Assembly: GCA_947491225.1 (NCBI GenBank)
Contig: CANLIE010000008.1
Location: forward strand, 1-64,000
Source: an uncultured Cellulophaga sp.
GTDB lineage: Bacteria; Bacteroidota; Bacteroidia; Flavobacteriales; Flavobacteriaceae
Direction: 5' to 3'
Length of the DNA: 64,000 nucleotides
The position numbers and the translations under genes were made by a program. Positions 61,667 to 64,000 of the stretch are shown in pieces. Position 1 is the first letter of the stretch. Every line of letters begins with the position of its first letter. A model generated the notes under the pieces. That model was not told where the DNA came from. It ran no database searches and saw nothing but the letters and a program-made list of their open reading frames with translations.

Positions 61667-64000
61667 ATGCAATTATTTATTAATATTTTAGTGTTTATCG
61701 TATTCCTGCAATCTGCAGCTGGGCAAGAAACATACACACTAAAAGGAAAGATAACAGACAAGCAGAAAAGCTCTAACATAAACAATATACTCATACAAGT
61801 AGAAGGAACACAATACAGTCAAAAAATAAACAACGGCTTAATTTCTTTAACCCTAAAAATTAAAGGATCCTATATTTTAAAGATAACAGCTAAAGATTAC
61901 CATACTAAGAGAATCCCTGCTATTATTAATGACCCAATTACAGATTTAGGAATAATTTACTTAGAAAAAGATATTACAATTGAAAAATCTGATAATCTTA
62001 TCTCCTTAATAGATAATGATATTTCTAATGAAGATGCTACAACTATTACGTCTGGCTTATTGCAAGCTACAAAAGACATCTTTTTAAGTAGGGCTGCTTT
62101 TGATTTTGGACAAGCTTTTTTTCGTGTTCGAGGATATGATTCTCAATACGGCAAAGTGCTACTAAATGGTATTCCTATGAATAAATTATATGATGGTAGA
62201 CCTCAATGGAATAACTGGGGAGGACTTAATGATGCTACAAGAAATCAAGATTTTACATATACTTTACTACCATCTGATCATAATTTTGGCGGAATCTTAG
62301 GCACAACAAATATAAGCACAAGACCCTCACTAATTAGACCAGGGACAAGAGTTTCCTTTTCTACATCAAATAGGACTTATGCTGGAAGATTAATGGTTAC
62401 GCACACAGAACCCACAAATAGTAAAGGGTTTTCATATAGTATTTCTACTTCCCGTAGATGGGCAGAAGAAGGTTATATAAATGGTACCATATACGATGCC
62501 TTTTCATTGTTTGGGGCATTAGAATATAAAATGAACACTAAAAACAGTTTAAACCTAACAGCAATAATAGCATCAAATAGGAGAGGTCGTTCATCTGCTA
62601 TTACAGAAGAAGTATTTAACCTAAAAGGGAGAAAGTATAATCCTTATTGGGGAAAACAAAACGGGAATATGCGTAATTCTAGAGAGCGTAAAGTAGAACA
62701 ACCTATTCTTCTTTTAAATCACTTATATGAATCTAAAAAATTTAAATTAAACACAGGTATATCTTATCAATACGGACCTCATACTAAAAGTAGGTTGGGG
62801 TATTATAATGCATCTAATCCTGATCCTACTTATTATCGTTATCTGCCAAGCTTTTACATCAACAGTTCTATTGGTGCAAATTTTGAAAGTGCAGAAATAG
62901 CAAAGAAAGCATTTCTTAAAAACCCTCAATTAAACTGGCAAAACACATACATATCTAACTCCTCTAGTGAAACTAATCAAGCATTTTACGTTTTATACAA
63001 TGATGTAGTAAAAGATAAAACGATAACACTTAATAGCATTGCCAACCTAAAAATAAACAATAAAGTCTCTATGGATTTTGGATTTACGTATAAAAACCTA
63101 CAATCAAATAACTATGCAAAAATAAATGATTTATTAGGCTCTAATTTTCATAACGATATAGATCCGTTTTCAAACACAGAAAATGATGTTGAAGGGAACG
63201 TACAAAAAGCAAAAAATGACATTTTTAATTACAACTACAGATTAAATGCTAGCAACATAAATGCTTTTTCCCAAATTAAAGTAAATTATGGTAAGTGGTA
63301 CGTATCTTTAAGTTCTAGTTTAGATAATGTAAATTATGAAAGAAATGGAATTTTTAAAAATGAGCGCTACATAGAGACATCTAAAGGAAAAAGTAACAAA
63401 GTCAACTTTTCCAATATTAATATTAAAGGTGCTTTTACCTATAAGATAACAGGAAGGCACTGGGTTAGCTCACACTTTGCAGCTCTAAACAAGCCAACTA
63501 CTATACAAAATACTTTTATAAACCCTAGGGAAAACAACACTATTGTACCTAATTTAAAAAAAGAAGAAATAAAATCTATTGATCTTAATTATTACGTGCG
63601 CTTACCAAATCTAAATGGTAGGGTTTCCTTATTTAACACTACGTTTAAGAATGCAACAGACATAAATTTTTTCTTTGTGGAATCTGGTGTTGGTTCAGAT
63701 TTTGTTCAAGAAGTATTAACAGAAATAGGCAAATTACATACAGGAATAGAAATTGGTTTAGAATATGAACTTTCTTCTGCTGTAAAAATATCTGGTGTAG
63801 CTGCTCTTGGTAGCTATGTTTATAGCAAAAACCCCAACGTAACTATAAATTTTGATACTGCTGGCGCAATTGAAGATATTATTAATGTAGATGGGTACGT
63901 TGATTTAGGAAAGAGTAATATTAAAAATTACAAACTGTCTCAAGGGCCACAAAAAGCAATTGCTATAGGGTTAGAATATAGAGATCCTAAATATTGGTGG
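61667..64000 (+). CDS. TonB-dependent receptor with carboxypeptidase-like regulatory domain (3' end outside window)
   Basis: The frame is open from ATG 61667 to the last base, giving 778 residues without a stop, so the gene continues beyond the window. A signal peptide (FIVFLQSAAGQ) is followed by a carboxypeptidase-like regulatory domain (about residues 20-95, LKGKITDKQKSSNINNILIQ). A plug domain follows from about 125 (FFRVRGYDSQYGKVLLNGIPMN, then RPQWNNWGGLND), and a beta-barrel of alternating aromatic strands completes it. Receptors of this plan import large substrates across the outer membrane with TonB energy. The substrate is unknown. The divergent EEP gene lies 56 bp to the left. Confidence 0.88.
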   Translation, partial: MQLFINILVFIVFLQSAAGQETYTLKGKITDKQKSSNINNILIQVEGTQYSQKINNGLISLTLKIKGSYILKITAKDYHTKRIPAIINDPITDLGIIYLEKDITIEKSDNLISLIDNDISNEDATTITSGLLQATKDIFLSRAAFDFGQAFFRVRGYDSQYGKVLLNGIPMNKLYDGRPQWNNWGGLNDATRNQDFTYTLLPSDHNFGGILGTTNISTRPSLIRPGTRVSFSTSNRTYAGRLMVTHTEPTNSKGFSYSISTSRRWAEEGYINGTIYDAFSLFGALEYKMNTKNSLNLTAIIASNRRGRSSAITEEVFNLKGRKYNPYWGKQNGNMRNSRERKVEQPILLLNHLYESKKFKLNTGISYQYGPHTKSRLGYYNASNPDPTYYRYLPSFYINSSIGANFESAEIAKKAFLKNPQLNWQNTYISNSSSETNQAFYVLYNDVVKDKTITLNSIANLKINNKVSMDFGFTYKNLQSNNYAKINDLLGSNFHNDIDPFSNTENDVEGNVQKAKNDIFNYNYRLNASNINAFSQIKVNYGKWYVSLSSSLDNVNYERNGIFKNERYIETSKGKSNKVNFSNINIKGAFTYKITGRHWVSSHFAALNKPTTIQNTFINPRENNTIVPNLKKEEIKSIDLNYYVRLPNLNGRVSLFNTTFKNATDINFFFVESGVGSDFVQEVLTEIGKLHTGIEIGLEYELSSAVKISGVAALGSYVYSKNPNVTINFDTAGAIEDIINVDGYVDLGKSNIKNYKLSQGPQKAIAIGLEYRDPKYWW

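Overview
The window is a chromosomal segment of an AT-rich member of the Flavobacteriaceae (Bacteroidota). The evidence is a giant SprB-like adhesin with a type IX secretion (T9SS) type-B sorting domain, PorP/SprF outer-membrane proteins, family-typical genes (DUF4837 lipoprotein, DUF4175 protein, a 'head GIN' DUF2807 protein), tRNA genes without an encoded CCA end, and TAnnTTTG promoter boxes typical of Bacteroidota sigma factors. The genus cannot be fixed from the sequence alone.

Layout. 1-1.0 kb: the 3' part of an IS4-family transposase and a small gene remnant. 1.1-5.0 kb (minus): pgk, a LysM lytic transglycosylase and a DUF4837 lipoprotein. 5.3-7.9 kb (plus): holB, a DoxX-like membrane protein and a decayed kinase-fold (aminoglycoside phosphotransferase-like) gene. 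7.9-9.5 kb (minus): an ECF42-type sigma factor with its YCII/DGPF partner. 9.7-12.8 kb (minus): a Skp/OmpH-like lipoprotein, a methyltransferase and a lipoprotein, with a degenerate tandem copy of the last two. 12.9-18.7 kb (minus): mnmG, ybeY and a DUF4175 protein, with two parS-like palindromes flanking mnmG. 18.9-23.7 kb: gltX, a stomatin-like protein and glnS.

23.9-43.1 kb (plus) is the centrepiece. It holds an Ig-like T9SS cargo protein, a PorP/SprF protein fused to two SPOR-like repeats, a 55-residue exported peptide, a 4570-residue adhesin with about 40 SprB-type repeats, and a second PorP/SprF protein. Together they look like an export and surface-anchoring unit for a gliding or adhesion filament. 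43.2-50.5 kb: folB, two tandem tRNA-Cys(GCA) genes (the first with an unusual C33), a LysE-family exporter, a DUF2807 protein, rnr, rpiB, a GNAT acetyltransferase and an NlpC/P60 peptidase. 50.9-57.4 kb: an SPFH-GYF_2 protein, a small-gene remnant, a double zinc-ribbon membrane protein, a metallophosphatase, an acyl-ACP desaturase, and an ALDH7-type aldehyde dehydrogenase on the minus strand. 57.4-60.2 kb is a small accessory island: a transposase remnant, a MITE-like structured element and a type II restriction-modification pair (an HTH-fused C5 methyltransferase and an Eco47II-like endonuclease) overlapping tail to tail. 60.5-64 kb: a secreted EEP-family protein divergent from a TonB-dependent receptor that runs off the window end.

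No CRISPR array, rRNA or complete prophage was seen. All family assignments come from reading the sequence and from memory of families; no database search was run.
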